Positions 27,793 through 36,712 of a stretch of 59,564 nucleotides of DNA are shown here, one piece after another (within the stretch, counting starts at the first letter, position 1; the number at the start of each line of letters is the position of its first letter). The stretch comes from Anaerosolibacter carboniphilus (GTDB lineage: Bacteria > Bacillota > Clostridia > Peptostreptococcales > Thermotaleaceae), in NCBI RefSeq assembly GCF_014205875.1, contig NZ_JACHEN010000033.1, positions 1 to 59,564 on the forward strand, given 5' to 3'. The notes under the pieces were generated by a model. The model was not told where the DNA came from. It worked only from the letters and a program-made list of their open reading frames with translations, and did not search any database. The position numbers were made by a program, and so were the translations under genes.

Positions 27793-27802
27793 AAATATCC
27801 TC

Positions 27803-28204
27803 CTATGCTACTTCACTGGCTGTAACAGCAAAAGCTTTTGCAGCAAGAAAACCTAACTCTACAGCGAAAAGTCCAATAAAGATATTTAATGCAATATTTA
27901 ATATTGCTGATAGATAGTTTGATTCTCTCATCAGGTTAAACGATTCTAACGAAAAGGTTGAAAATGTAGTCAACGCACCGACCATTCCTGGAGCTATGAA
28001 AACCCTAAATGTAGGTGTTATTTCAATCGCTTCATTTCCATATACGGTGATAAATCCTAGGATAAAACAGCCTATGCCATTTACAGCTAAGGTTCCATAG
28101 GGAAAATATGGTCCAAAACGTTCCATTACCCAGTTTGAAATCCAATATCTTAAATTACTCCCAATGAATCCTCCTAAACCCAATGCAAAGACCTTTGCCC
28201 ACAC
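27803..28204 (-). CDS. crcB: Fluoride exporter CrcB/Fluc
   Basis: 133 aa with four membrane segments; a small dual-topology-type channel that exports F-. Signatures are GGFIGSNLRYWISNW, LAVNGIGCFILGF (pore Asn) and GALTTFSTFSLES (the Phe-box and Ser/Thr motif). It starts at a GTG (28204) after AAGGGTGG with a 7-nt spacer; no in-frame ATG fits. First gene after the fluoride riboswitch. A single crcB copy is present, so it would have to work as a homodimer. Confidence 0.93.
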   Translation of the reverse strand: MWAKVFALGLGGFIGSNLRYWISNWVMERFGPYFPYGTLAVNGIGCFILGFITVYGNEAIEITPTFRVFIAPGMVGALTTFSTFSLESFNLMRESNYLSAILNIALNIFIGLFAVELGFLAAKAFAVTASEVA

Positions 28205-28241
28205 AACACATCCACCCTTTCCCTTGTTTAATTATTCATAA

Positions 28242-28344
28242 AATAAAAAACTTCTACCAAATGTACACAATTCTATACATACCGGTAGAAGCTATTAGTC
28301 GAAAGACGCTTCGGATGCTATCCTAGGAGAGCTTCATCTCCCTT
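28242..28344 (-). promoter_or_regulatory. Fluoride riboswitch (crcB motif) with terminator platform
   Basis: Read on the minus strand, 28342 down to about 28283 gives GGGAGATGAAGCTCTCC, a variable hairpin and CTAATAGCTTCTACC, matching the fluoride aptamer (GATGnnGC ... pseudoknot ... GCCTCTACnG type). The 3' strand CTTCTACC can also pair with GGTAGAAG at about 28251-28258, which is followed by TTTTTT, forming a terminator. Fluoride binding would prevent that pairing and allow transcription of crcB, DUF190 and eno. Confidence 0.9.
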
Positions 28345-28601
28345 GCTGATAATCATTTAGTTTTAATCTGAATATTTCAAATATATCCCTATTGTAGCAG
28401 ATAATTCCTTATCCTTCAAGTGAGGTTTTTTCTTATTTAATTTTTCTCCCCTTGATGATAGAATGGCTGCATTATTTTATAAGCTGAATTTTGATCACTT
28501 CCTTATTCCTATCATCTCATTTTTGCAACATCCTAACCTGATTAGATTTACATATCACAAAGCTCGTAATAATCACTTTCGGATACAAAAATCCTCAGTT
28601 G

Positions 28602-28616
28602 AAGTGGAGATAAAAA
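28602..28616 (+). repeat. Possible minimal remnant of the permease 3' end (copy F)
   Basis: TGAAGTGGAGATAAAAAA is identical to the last codons and following bases of permease fragment B (34612-34629) and lies in the same orientation. Only 18 bases match, so it may be chance, but it sits in the same place relative to a minus-strand gene as the other copies. Confidence 0.35.
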
Positions 28617-28645
28617 AGCCATCAGGAGCGATTCCTGATGGCTTT
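28615..28645 (-). terminator. Terminator of the EamA gene
   Basis: AAAGCCATCAGGA (28615-28627), 5-nt loop, TCCTGATGGCTTT (28633-28645); the minus strand continues TTTTTATC. Confidence 0.85.
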
Positions 28646-28664
28646 CTAACTTACTTAAAAAACA

Positions 28665-29525
28665 CTATAACTCATTAATAAGAATAGAAACAAGAATAGC
28701 AATTGAACCAAATATCATTTTGAGCGTAAAAACATCACCTAATATTGCTACTGCAATCAGAGTTCCAAAAACAGCCTCCATACTTAGAATAATCGAAGTG
28801 GCTGTTGGACTTGTGTATCTTTGACATAAGATTTGCAGATAATATGCAACCGCCGTTCCGATGATACCTAGGTATATAACTGATAAACTAGTTGGTGATG
28901 TCATATCAGCAATTAGGGATATAAAACTAACATCTTTCATTATGAGTACAGCAACTGTTGATAGAACGCCCATTACGCCAAACTGCACCGTAGCCATTAC
29001 GGCGGCATCTTCCTTTTCAATATAATAACCAGCTATCACAATTTGAGCCGCAAATAATACACTGCTTATTAGCGTCAAAGTATCTCCAATACCAATGCTC
29101 ATATCCTTATTAAAAGAAAGTAGTGAAATTCCATAGAAACATATTGCGGCACCTAAATACGTCTTTATACTTGGTCTTTTTTTAAAAGCTATCCAAGTAA
29201 GGAAAGGTACGGCAATGACATAAGCTCCGCTTAAAAAGGCTTGTTTGCTAGCAGTTGTGTACATCAACCCATATGTCTGCAAGACAAAGGCAAAGAATAA
29301 CGCAAGTCCACAGAAAATGCCGCCTGTACAATTTTCAATGCTAATATTGGCAAATTTCTTTCTAAAAATTATCAGCATTATTATGAATGCAATCATAAAT
29401 CTTGCTGCCATAAGACTTATGGGTGTCAAGCCATCAAGTGCCATTTTATTAAAAGTAAAGGTAGATCCCCATATTATGGCGACAAGAAATAAACCAATTA
29501 GTGATGTAACTTTTTTTGAATTCAT
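28665..29525 (-). CDS. EamA-family (DMT) transporter
   Basis: 286 aa with about ten hydrophobic segments arranged as two EamA repeats. Landmarks are IWGSTFTFNKMAL at the N-terminus, GAYVIAVPFLTWI in the middle and YTSPTATSIILSMEAVFGT in the second half. It is a drug/metabolite-type exporter or importer; the substrate cannot be read from sequence. It starts behind AAAAGGGG, 27 nt after the aminotransferase gene, in an OCD-like/aminotransferase/EamA operon, so an amino acid or its derivative is the likely cargo. Confidence 0.88.
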   Translation of the reverse strand: MNSKKVTSLIGLFLVAIIWGSTFTFNKMALDGLTPISLMAARFMIAFIIMLIIFRKKFANISIENCTGGIFCGLALFFAFVLQTYGLMYTTASKQAFLSGAYVIAVPFLTWIAFKKRPSIKTYLGAAICFYGISLLSFNKDMSIGIGDTLTLISSVLFAAQIVIAGYYIEKEDAAVMATVQFGVMGVLSTVAVLIMKDVSFISLIADMTSPTSLSVIYLGIIGTAVAYYLQILCQRYTSPTATSIILSMEAVFGTLIAVAILGDVFTLKMIFGSIAILVSILINEL

Positions 29526-29552
29526 CTTTTTACCCCTTTTGTGAGTAGCATA

Positions 29553-30674
29553 CTAAGCCCAGTATCTGTCGAAGTATTCTCCTAACCTTTTTAAACCTTC
29601 AATAAGAACTTCTGAACTATTTGCGTAACCTACCCTTAAATATCCTTCCATATCTAAAGCTGTGCCTGGAACTAACATAACTCCAGCTTTTTCAAATATA
29701 TCTTGGCAGAGTTCTTCTGACTTTATATCCCTTGAATACTTTAAAAATGCTGTCGTGCCACCTTTTGGACGAATATATTCTACATGTTTTGATTCATTGA
29801 CCCATTTATTCAGTATTTCAATATTTGTTCTTACAATCGAAAGGCTTCTTGTGAGTATCGTATCCTTATTTTTAAGAGCGATGGTAGCGAGATAATCATC
29901 AATCATGCCACAGCTGATAATATTGTAGTCTCTTCTCTTGTTAGCCATGACAATAACATCCTTCAGTGCAACTACCCATCCTATTCTGAGACCAGCAAGG
30001 GAAAATGTTTTAGAAAGACTCGCTGTACTGATACCCTTATCATATAAATCCACGATTGATGGAGTAAATCCCTCTACGTGATCAAGACCACGGTAAACCT
30101 CATCACAGAGTACATAAGCGTCAACACTTTTTGCGACCTCCACGATTTCATTTAGTAAATCAAGCCCCATAACAGCTCCAGTGGGATTGTTGGGATTATT
30201 AATACTTATCATTTTTGTGTTCGGCTTTATTAGAGACTTTAATTCATCAATATCGGGGAGAAACCCATTTTCCCATCTTAGGGGTAAAATATCAACTTTT
30301 GCCCCTAAAGATTCTGGAATAGAATAATGCTGTTGATAAGTGGGTAAAACAGATATCACATGATCGTTAGGTTCTACAAGGACATCATAGACTAGGGCAT
30401 TTGCCCCTATAGTGCCATGGGTAACTGTAACATTTTCTGTTTCAACATGTTTATATAATTTACATATCTCTGACCGGAGTTCCATGGACCCTTCTATGGC
30501 ACCATAGGTCATCTTCATTTTGCCAATCTTTTCAAAAGCCTCATCCTTCATACCTGCTATTGCAAGCAACTCATCTACGGTGATCGATGCAACACAAGTT
30601 TCTGCAATATTGTATAAAGCGTCATTCTCATACTTTGCCATCCACATTTCAACACCAAAATCTCTGATTTTCAT
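29553..30674 (-). CDS. PLP-dependent aminotransferase, class I/II
   Basis: 373 aa. Fold-type I features are seen: NNPNNPTGAVM, DAYVLCDEVYRGL and the PLP-lysine in ASLSKTFSLAGLRIGW, with the C-terminal PKGGTTAFL and LRVGYANSSE. It belongs to the aspartate/capreomycidine-type aminotransferase group, and the amino acid substrate is unknown. Strong AAGGAGG before the ATG. The gene lies 27 nt downstream of the ornithine cyclodeaminase-like gene and upstream of an EamA transporter gene. The pathway may degrade or synthesise a basic amino acid, given the ureohydrolase nearby (inference). Confidence 0.9.
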   Translation of the reverse strand: MKIRDFGVEMWMAKYENDALYNIAETCVASITVDELLAIAGMKDEAFEKIGKMKMTYGAIEGSMELRSEICKLYKHVETENVTVTHGTIGANALVYDVLVEPNDHVISVLPTYQQHYSIPESLGAKVDILPLRWENGFLPDIDELKSLIKPNTKMISINNPNNPTGAVMGLDLLNEIVEVAKSVDAYVLCDEVYRGLDHVEGFTPSIVDLYDKGISTASLSKTFSLAGLRIGWVVALKDVIVMANKRRDYNIISCGMIDDYLATIALKNKDTILTRSLSIVRTNIEILNKWVNESKHVEYIRPKGGTTAFLKYSRDIKSEELCQDIFEKAGVMLVPGTALDMEGYLRVGYANSSEVLIEGLKRLGEYFDRYWA

Positions 30675-30701
30675 GGTTAACCTCCTTAAATTAATTGAGC
30701 A

Positions 30702-31694
30702 TTAGAATTCTACTTCGATGCCCATATTGTTTTTTTTCGCTTTCATAATAGCCATATATCCAGCTGCAATATCCTGAAGACCAATGCCTGTAGAATCAAA
30801 CACAGTTATCTCATCATCCGATGTTCTGCCATCACATTTTCCTATTAGCACATCTCCAATTTCACAAATAATATCTTCTTGAGTTATTGCGCCATTCTTA
30901 ATTCCCATTTCTAATTCTCCAACGCTTATTGACTGAGGGATATCATCAGCAAAAAGTCTTGCAACTTTAAGTATGTTCTCATCAATTTCTTGTTTTCCTG
31001 ACATGTCTGAACCCATACAGCTAAAGTGGGTACCCTTTTTTACCCATTCTTTCATAATCATTGGCTTCCTAGATGGCGTTGCAGTAACGATAATATCCGA
31101 TGATCTTACAGCGGTTTCTAAATCTTTGACTGGAATATATTCGATACCATCTGATTTGTAATCAAATCTATCTACAAATCTTTCAGCAGATTCGAACTTC
31201 ATAGGATCATATACCAGTACTTTCTTTATTCCTTTGATTACAGTTTGTATTGCTCTTATCTGATAAGATGCCTGATGTCCCGCACCCACCATCAACATTA
31301 CCTCTGAATTTTTTCTTGCTAAATACTTTGCTCCAATCGCTCCAGCAGCGCCTGTTCTCATTCCAGTCATATGCTCTGCATTAATGGTACCCAGCGGAAG
31401 ACCGGTATTCTTATCAAACAGCATGACGATTCCAGACAGTGCTGGCAATCCTTTTGAAGGATTATCACCAAACCATGAAACAAGTTTTAGTCCGTAAACT
31501 CTCATTTCATCAAGTGTTCCAGACTTAATATCCATGTCTGCAACACTTCTTTTAAATTCGTGGAATACAAGAGGGAATACTTTCCCACTTCCACTGGACT
31601 TTTCTCTGTAAACATTTTCGATAGCTTCAATAACTTCGTCCATTTCTAGCAGCTGCTTCGTATCCTCTTCTGATAAAACATATATTTTTTGCAT
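30702..31694 (-). CDS. Ornithine cyclodeaminase / mu-crystallin family protein
   Basis: 330 aa. The NAD(P)-binding Rossmann core starts MLMVGAGHQASYQIRAI, with the family motif AEHMTGMRTGAAGAIGAKYL before it and DSTGIGLQDIAAGYMA at the end. Family activities include ornithine cyclodeaminase, alanine dehydrogenase and ketimine reductase, and sequence alone does not choose between them. AAAGGAGG precedes the ATG. First gene of the operon with the aminotransferase and EamA genes, and placed behind a PucR-type regulator and its terminator. Confidence 0.9.
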   Translation of the reverse strand: MQKIYVLSEEDTKQLLEMDEVIEAIENVYREKSSGSGKVFPLVFHEFKRSVADMDIKSGTLDEMRVYGLKLVSWFGDNPSKGLPALSGIVMLFDKNTGLPLGTINAEHMTGMRTGAAGAIGAKYLARKNSEVMLMVGAGHQASYQIRAIQTVIKGIKKVLVYDPMKFESAERFVDRFDYKSDGIEYIPVKDLETAVRSSDIIVTATPSRKPMIMKEWVKKGTHFSCMGSDMSGKQEIDENILKVARLFADDIPQSISVGELEMGIKNGAITQEDIICEIGDVLIGKCDGRTSDDEITVFDSTGIGLQDIAAGYMAIMKAKKNNMGIEVEF

Positions 31695-31769
31695 TTGATC
31701 AACGACCTCCTTTTTTACTTAATAATAAGATAATTTGGAAGGGACATCATTGTTTTGAATAATAAAAAA

Positions 31770-31807
31770 AGTCGCTACTTTTGTGTTTATTCACAAAAGT
31801 AGCGACT
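31770..31807 (-). terminator. Terminator of the PucR-type gene
   Basis: Perfect 16-bp stem (31770-31785 with 31792-31807), 6-nt loop, followed on the minus strand by TTTTTTTATT. The original PucR stop codon (31806-31808) lies inside the stem, which shows that the coding frame once ran through to here. Confidence 0.9.
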
Positions 31808-32984
31808 AAAAGTTCGTCTGGTCATTTAACAAGTAAATCTTAACGGCTAGAGATAAGTTTTCATAAAAGACAAAATCGTTTGCATTTGGATCAAGCTTTT
31901 CGCGTATCTTGTTCATTCGATATCAAACTGTATTTTCATGAATGAAGAGACTGTCAGCTGTCAATTTTGTATTACCTTCACATTTGATATAAGCAATAGC
32001 AGTTTTTATAAGCTCCTTGGAAGAATCCGAAGAATTATTTTTAATTGATTTGAGATAATGCTCCATGTATTGGGTTATATGTTTAAATTGCTGATTACAC
32101 AACAAAATGCTCCAAGTTCCTATATCAGAAAATTTCTTTCGTTCAACCGCCATAATACTAGCAACCTTTTGACTCCAAATAGCTTCTTTGATGCAAACAT
32201 CCAACTCTCCTACAGGGTCATGAATTGAACTGATCCCAACACAATAATCTGACACTTGAATACCGATTAGATGAAGCATATCCAAAAAAGATTTTTCAAA
32301 TTTGGGTTTTATATCACTATCAGATGCCACAATAACTACAAAAGCTTGCTGATATTTAAAGAAGGAAATTTTCTCATCATGATAAGGATGATTCCTGTAG
32401 CTATTTATTATATGCTGCATATTCAAATGCCGTAAAGATATCTTTGGAATCATAAAGAATGCAACACCATGCTTTCGTTGAGAAATCCTCATTTCTTTGG
32501 AAATAACTTCAACTTCGCGGCGTGTTAGATCTTTTAGATACAATAATCCTATTTTGGTTTCAATTTGCTTCACCCAATCTGATACCTGAATAATATTATC
32601 TATTTCAGTGATAATTTCCTCAAAATAGAGGCTATTGTCAAATAAAACAATTGGAAATGCCTTTTCATTACAAAGGTCTACAACGCTTCTAGGTATTGTC
32701 TTAAAGAATATATTTTTTACTGCCAAACCACTGACTCTCAGCTCAATCAGTTTTTCAACCATTTTCAAAAGTATAGATTCATCTCCATTTGTAAACATAA
32801 GACTGGCAACTAAAAAATCTCCATACCCAAATGGTTGATTGTTCTCAAAGAATCCTTCAATGGCAAATTCATAATCTATGATACCTGTTTTCGTAACCTC
32901 ATTGCCTAGACCGCTAACTCCACACACTATGAGGAAATTCTTTAGAGTGCCATTCTTAATAACTTCAGATACTGTAATCATCAT
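31806..32984 (-). pseudogene. PucR-family transcriptional regulator with an in-frame TGA in its HTH
   Basis: The PucR N-terminal domain (residues ~5-130, VSEVIKNGTLKNFLIVCGVS) and middle region are intact. The C-terminal PucR helix-turn-helix reads ADSLFIHENTV, then TGA (31923-31925), then YRMNKIREKLDPN and on for 39 codons in the same frame to a TAG at 31806. Relatives read HxNTVxYRxxKI here, so one residue, probably Arg encoded by CGA, has become a stop. The 353-aa product lacks the end of the recognition region and is probably inactive for DNA binding. TGA is an ordinary stop elsewhere in the window, so recoding is unlikely. The regulator would have controlled the neighbouring amino-acid operon. 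Confidence 0.85.
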
Positions 32985-33120
32985 TTTACACCATCTTTTC
33001 TACTATAATATTATGAAACTATAAATTTCATAATTAATCATGCTACTATTAGCATTATGTAATATTGTTGCTACTGTAGAAGGATAAGAGCTTTTGACCC
33101 CTAGATAGAAAATATAAAAA

Positions 33121-33157
33121 TAGAAGAGCAAATATAAACTGAATTGCCCTTCTACAG
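33121..33157 (-). terminator. Probable terminator of the ureohydrolase gene
   Basis: AGAAGAGCAA pairs with TTGCCCTTCT (one mismatch) across a loop of about 12 nt; the minus strand continues ATTTTTATATTTTC. An outer pair CTGTAGAAGG / CCTTCTACAG also exists and could form an alternative structure. Confidence 0.55.
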
Positions 33158-33297
33158 TGTTTTTCCTAATGTATCACCTTAAAATCATGTAATGCTAATT
33201 CTTAACTTTAGAACATTCTTTATTCTGTTTGGCTCCTCAGTACTTGGTTTTTTCTAGGCTCATGAGTCATTAAAATTATCTCCATCGCCTTTGTGTA

Positions 33298-34227
33298 TTA
33301 TTTTGATTTCAACTGGTTCATTTTTCTATGATGATGTCCCCAGCATTCCGTGATAATTTTTCTCCCAGCAAATAGTGAAGTAAGCGAAGGGTCTAACTTT
33401 GGTGAAATCTCTACAATATCAAAACCAATTATAGGAAGGTCAAATAACCCTTTGAGTAGATTCAGTAGATCGCGTGAGTAAAGACCTCCAAACTGAGGCG
33501 TTCCAGTTCCTGCTGCATAGGCTGGATCTAAACAATCAATATCCAGAGTTAAATATATTTTATTGAATGCCTCCATCTGAGTTTTTACTATATCCACTAC
33601 TTGGCTGACGCCAAGGTTATGAAAATCATGGGCATTGATAACGTGAACTTTATGATTTCTCATAAATGCCAATTCATCCATTTCAATAGAACGAATGCCA
33701 ATAAAGAAAATGTTATCGGTCGAGGTAACATTATTGAGTTCAAGTGCTCTACGCTCAGTTGAACCATGGGAAAAGGTATCTCCTTCTAACTCATCGCAAA
33801 GATCAAAGTGTGCGTCTATATGAATAATTCCAAAGGGTTCCTTCAATGCGTCATTAATTCCTCTTTGCACTGGAATAGTTGTAGAATGATCCCCGCCAAT
33901 CATTGTAAAGAATTTATTTTGTTTTACAAGTTCACATACCTTATCTTGAACTCTTGCAAATAAATCCTCACGGTTAGGCTCAGCAAAGTCGCCAATGTCC
34001 AAAATTTTGAGATCGGAAATATCTTCGAAATACTCTGTAGTCGGAGCTATGGTATAAGTGATTTCCCGTAGGGCAGCTGGTGCATCCTTGGCTCCACTTC
34101 TAAAACTTACACCGCCATCGTATGGAATGCCGAAAACAACAATATCCGCATCTGACATGGATAAATTCGGTCTATTAAGCCCTGCCCAAATATTTGATTC
34201 TTGTATCATTTCTTCTGTTTTTTTCAT
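33298..34227 (-). CDS. Agmatinase/ureohydrolase family protein
   Basis: 309 aa from the ATG at 34227, 8 nt after CGGGAG; a GTG three codons earlier is possible. It is a binuclear Mn hydrolase of the arginase-agmatinase family that cleaves guanidino groups to urea. Metal ligands are visible in MIGGDHSTT, IIHIDAHFDLCDE and LTLDIDCLDPAYA. Likely substrates are agmatine, guanidinobutyrate or a related compound; sequence inspection does not decide. Upstream on the same strand is a 30-aa hydrophobic ORF, and downstream is the broken PucR gene. Together with the OCD-like, aminotransferase and EamA genes this suggests use of a guanidino or basic amino compound. Confidence 0.9.
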   Translation of the reverse strand: MKKTEEMIQESNIWAGLNRPNLSMSDADIVVFGIPYDGGVSFRSGAKDAPAALREITYTIAPTTEYFEDISDLKILDIGDFAEPNREDLFARVQDKVCELVKQNKFFTMIGGDHSTTIPVQRGINDALKEPFGIIHIDAHFDLCDELEGDTFSHGSTERRALELNNVTSTDNIFFIGIRSIEMDELAFMRNHKVHVINAHDFHNLGVSQVVDIVKTQMEAFNKIYLTLDIDCLDPAYAAGTGTPQFGGLYSRDLLNLLKGLFDLPIIGFDIVEISPKLDPSLTSLFAGRKIITECWGHHHRKMNQLKSK

Positions 34228-34253
34228 ATGGTTCACTCCCGTATGTTAATGTT

Positions 34254-34346
34254 CTACATAATAATCCCTAAAAAGAAGGTAGGTACATACGGGGTGCTTA
34301 TAGCCAAAAGGAAAGCGATCAGATTATAGAATTGCTTTTGGTACAT
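34254..34346 (-). CDS. 30-aa hydrophobic membrane peptide upstream of the ureohydrolase
   Basis: An excellent ribosome binding site (AAGGAGG) lies 7 nt before the ATG at 34346. The product starts MYQKQFYNLIAFLLAIS and ends TFFLGIIM: a short polar head and one hydrophobic helix. It ends 26 nt before the ureohydrolase start. Such peptides may be accessory subunits of a transporter or regulatory leaders. No family recognised. Confidence 0.55.
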   Translation of the reverse strand: MYQKQFYNLIAFLLAISTPYVPTFFLGIIM

Positions 34347-34484
34347 TTTATCTGCCTCCTTGTCCTGCTTTCACCATTGGCGATTGTCTATTTATATTGT
34401 ATCACATAAACTTAATTCTTTACCATGTATCATAATGTATTCTTGTTTTATTAAATCTATCTGCTGCCTTTCTTTGTTCATCGG

Positions 34485-34628
34485 GGTATTGGTTATCTGA
34501 TCGTCTATGGTGGACAGGTGTTCAAGCTTGACCTCGTCATGACCAATGTAATCATCCTAGCAGTCCTTGCTACGATAATGTATCAAGGAGTTGCATATTT
34601 TGAAAAGAGAATGATGAAGTGGAGATAA
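34485..34628 (+). pseudogene. 3' fragment of the ABC permease gene (copy B)
   Basis: Encodes the last ~47 residues of the same permease as copy A, in frame to the stop: GYLIVYGGQVFKLDLVMTN through YFEKRMMKWR. Differences from copy A are mainly silent third-position changes, so both derive from genes that were once under selection. Homology begins abruptly within GGTATTGG. It is followed by the shared downstream sequence AATGCTTA...TATAAAAAGTTTGTGG and a hairpin. Confidence 0.85.
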
Positions 34629-34667
34629 AAAACACACAGGTACAACTTGAGTGATTAATGCTTACTC

Positions 34668-34716
34668 TTGAGACTATAAAAAGTTTGTGGGGCCCACAAA
34701 CTTTTTATAGTCTCAA
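34668..34716. terminator. 24-bp near-perfect palindrome, GTTTGTGGG hairpin (copy B)
   Basis: Arms 34668-34691 and 34693-34716 are perfectly complementary with a single-base centre. The inner part (AAAAAGTTTGTGGG) is the repeat hairpin found also at 35408, 36549 and 38723. It can terminate the minus-strand gene to its right or the permease remnant to its left. Confidence 0.85.
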
Positions 34717-34835
34717 TTTATTTAAAATATGCAATACTCCACTTTGCGTGATGTCATTATGATGTATCTGTTAGTACCAAATTACTTTCATATCAAAGTT
34801 TCCATTGCTCTTATGCGCTAGTATATCTCTGATTT

Positions 34836-35204
34836 TTACCATATCGCAACCAAAATCAGGAACCATAATAATAGACTGGTACCAGATACAAACTCAGTTT
34901 CTACCCTCAGATTTTGTGAGCCGTTAGCTCTTGAAGCATTCTTATAACCTAGTAATGATTTGACCTGCTCTATTCTCGATTTCTGATCTGCGGTAATAAA
35001 TCCTTCCAGTTTTGATATAGCATCTAAATTCTTGATGTGTTTATCTAATACGTCTTGAGACACTTCATTTTTTAACCTTGTTATTTCTCTATATATTTGT
35101 CTTTCAGACAAATTTCCATATTGTTTCTTAAACTCATTATATTTTCCCATTTGGTCAGCTGGAAATATTAGCATTTCCAGTGTGTCACCACTTGCTTTTC
35201 TCAT
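34836..35204 (-). CDS. Hypothetical protein with C-terminal membrane segment
   Basis: 122 aa from the ATG at 35204 behind GGAGGTGGAGGGG; the frame is open 17 codons further up without signal. It is hydrophilic and helical over residues 1-100 (YNEFKKQYGNLSERQIYREI), then ends with one hydrophobic segment (TSLLLWFLILVAIW). The stop directly after the membrane segment gives a tail-anchored layout. Not recognised. Placed between permease remnants B and C. Confidence 0.6.
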   Translation of the reverse strand: MRKASGDTLEMLIFPADQMGKYNEFKKQYGNLSERQIYREITRLKNEVSQDVLDKHIKNLDAISKLEGFITADQKSRIEQVKSLLGYKNASRANGSQNLRVETEFVSGTSLLLWFLILVAIW

Positions 35205-35338
35205 TCCCCTCCACCTCCTTTCATATTCCCTCTTGCAATAGTATAATATGTCCAACCTTCCATGAGGTTACAGATATAGAATCTATGAATATATCAGTAA
35301 CACATAGAATACATGCTACATATCTTTGAATACGTAAA

Positions 35339-35367
35339 TTGAAAAGAGAATGATGAAGTGGAGATAG
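35339..35367 (+). repeat. Permease 3' remnant (copy C)
   Basis: TTGAAAAGAGAATGATGAAG and the following TGGAGATAG match the last nine codons of copies A and B almost base for base, in the same orientation. The shared downstream stretch AATGCTTATTTTTTAGAATA and the hairpin follow. Confidence 0.8.
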
Positions 35368-35407
35368 CGACAAATATACATTTCAAAATGCTTATTTTTT
35401 AGAATAT

Positions 35408-35453
35408 AAAAAAAGTCGTGGGTTCATTAAACAACAGACCCACAAACTTTTTT
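35408..35453. terminator. GTTTGTGGG hairpin (copy C)
   Basis: AAAAAAAGTCGTGGGT pairs with ACCCACAAACTTTTTTT around the loop TCATTAAACAACAG. Similar loop sequences occur at 36549 and 38723. Probably terminates the minus-strand GNAT gene. Confidence 0.75.
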
Positions 35454-35547
35454 ACAGTATACCTAGTATAGTATTTTTTATTATTTGCGAAGTTGAATGT
35501 ATATTACATTCATATATATCTACATAATAGGCGAAAAATTCTATTTG

Positions 35548-36096
35548 CTATTTATCTTCTAACACTTCTGAAAGCAAAGGACATTCGTCTCTAAGCATCG
35601 AAAGGAAATCTAGATCATGGTATTTTCCCCTTGCAAAGAATGCTTTTCTCATGGTCCCTTCATAGATAAAACCACATTTTTCTGCAGCTTTTCTAGCTGC
35701 CACATTTTCACTTGCAGTGCAAACCTGAAGTCGCTGAATAGGCTTAAGGGCAAAAACATATGCACAAAAAATTTTAATTGCCTCAGTACTGTAGCCTTTT
35801 CCACGGTCTTCTTTTCTATATATCTGGCAGCCTATCTCATATCCCTCACTATCACCCATTCCCTTGAAGAATGTGATCGCACCCAGGACGCAGTCATTCT
35901 TATCGGTTATTAGCATACGTCCAAAATCATTTTCCCAGAATCCTGCATCTGCATAATGCTTTTGTATTTTCGTTTCATGGTATAAATCGATTCCCAAGTA
36001 TTCTCCCCTATGATTTAAGTCATTCATCAAAGTAAGCATTCTTGGAATATCTTTATCCTCAATCAACCTTAGGTTTATCTTCCTTCCCTCTAACAT
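35548..36096 (-). CDS. GNAT-family N-acetyltransferase (RimJ/RimL-like)
   Basis: 182 aa. It starts LEGRKINLRLIEDKDIPRML as in RimJ/RimL proteins; the acetyl-CoA binding motif A is YRKEDRGKGYSTEAIKIF and motif B is ENVAARKAAEKCGFIYEG. Such enzymes acetylate protein N-termini, amino acids or small molecules; the substrate is unknown. Single gene ended by the copy C hairpin. Confidence 0.88.
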   Translation of the reverse strand: MLEGRKINLRLIEDKDIPRMLTLMNDLNHRGEYLGIDLYHETKIQKHYADAGFWENDFGRMLITDKNDCVLGAITFFKGMGDSEGYEIGCQIYRKEDRGKGYSTEAIKIFCAYVFALKPIQRLQVCTASENVAARKAAEKCGFIYEGTMRKAFFARGKYHDLDFLSMLRDECPLLSEVLEDK

Positions 36097-36461
36097 ACCC
36101 TAGCTCCCCTCGCCTTTGTAAATATAATTATCCTTATCTGGTATTATACACTATAAATCTGTATTTTCCAATTTATTGAAGCCACAATCTTCACCGTATA
36201 CTTCTTGTTGCTATTTTATTATCATTCTAAATATACTAAAACTAAAATAAAAAACTCTAATCTAGGATTTCTCGACTTAAATCACTATTTGTATGTTTAT
36301 AGAACACCAGCATGTATCGTTGTACCTATTATTAAATACCTATTCTGCATAATGCTGTTAACCCGATTTCTAGAATGAATTCTTTCCTGCCTTGAACTTC
36401 TCCTAAAATTGAAAAGTAATTTCGCTGACTCTATAAAACCGATTTTCCTGTGAGTTTTATT

Positions 36462-36502
36462 GATAGCAAGGTGTTACATATTTCGAAAAGAGCATGATGA
36501 AC
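36462..36502 (+). repeat. Permease 3' remnant (copy D)
   Basis: GATAGCAAGGTGTTACATAT and the following TTCGAAAAGAGCATGATGAA align with GTATCAAGGAGTTGCATATT / TTGAAAAGAGAATGATGAAG of copy A with scattered substitutions. More diverged than copies B and C. Confidence 0.7.
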
Positions 36503-36548
36503 CATATTACATAAACAATGTCTTCTTCATCATTATGAGCAAAAATAC

Positions 36549-36592
36549 GAAAAGTTTGCGAGTTCGCTGAACAACAAACCCACAAACTTTTT
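36549..36592. terminator. GTTTGTGGG hairpin (copy D)
   Basis: GAAAAGTTTGCGAGTT pairs with AACCCACAAACTTTTT (one mismatch); the loop CGCTGAACAACA resembles that of copy C. Confidence 0.7.
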
Positions 36593-36712
36593 ACAGACGC
36601 TCCAAAGAGTATCTAGGCTTTCTTCTTAGATCTAGCTTATCTGTACTTAGCTCCATATTTCTCCAGCATTTCAAGCTAGTGTCTTTCCGGCTGAGTATAT
36701 GTATTAATCTTC

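Larger units (their letters stand above)
36100..36712. other. Long gap with decayed repeat remnants
   Basis: No intact gene seen between the GNAT gene and the 57-aa ORF. The only interpretable content is permease remnant D (36462-36502) and its hairpin (36549-36592). The remaining sequence is AT-rich without a ribosome-binding-site-led ORF. Confidence 0.5.

Noticed and set aside
28463..28678. Plus-strand 71-codon frame overlapping the EamA terminator
   Set aside because: No Shine-Dalgarno, runs through the terminator hairpin and the end of the EamA gene, and the protein has no coding-like pattern.
31806..32984. TGA recoding or readthrough in the PucR gene
   Set aside because: TGA serves as a normal stop for other genes here (for example recombinase 1), there is no selenocysteine context, and the relatives' residue is not Cys; a nonsense mutation is simpler.
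33061..33180. Possible riboswitch between the ureohydrolase and the PucR gene
   Set aside because: The long-range CTGTAGAAGG/CCTTCTACAG pairing exists, but no conserved motif of a known riboswitch class was found; the inner hairpin with T-run is explained as a terminator.
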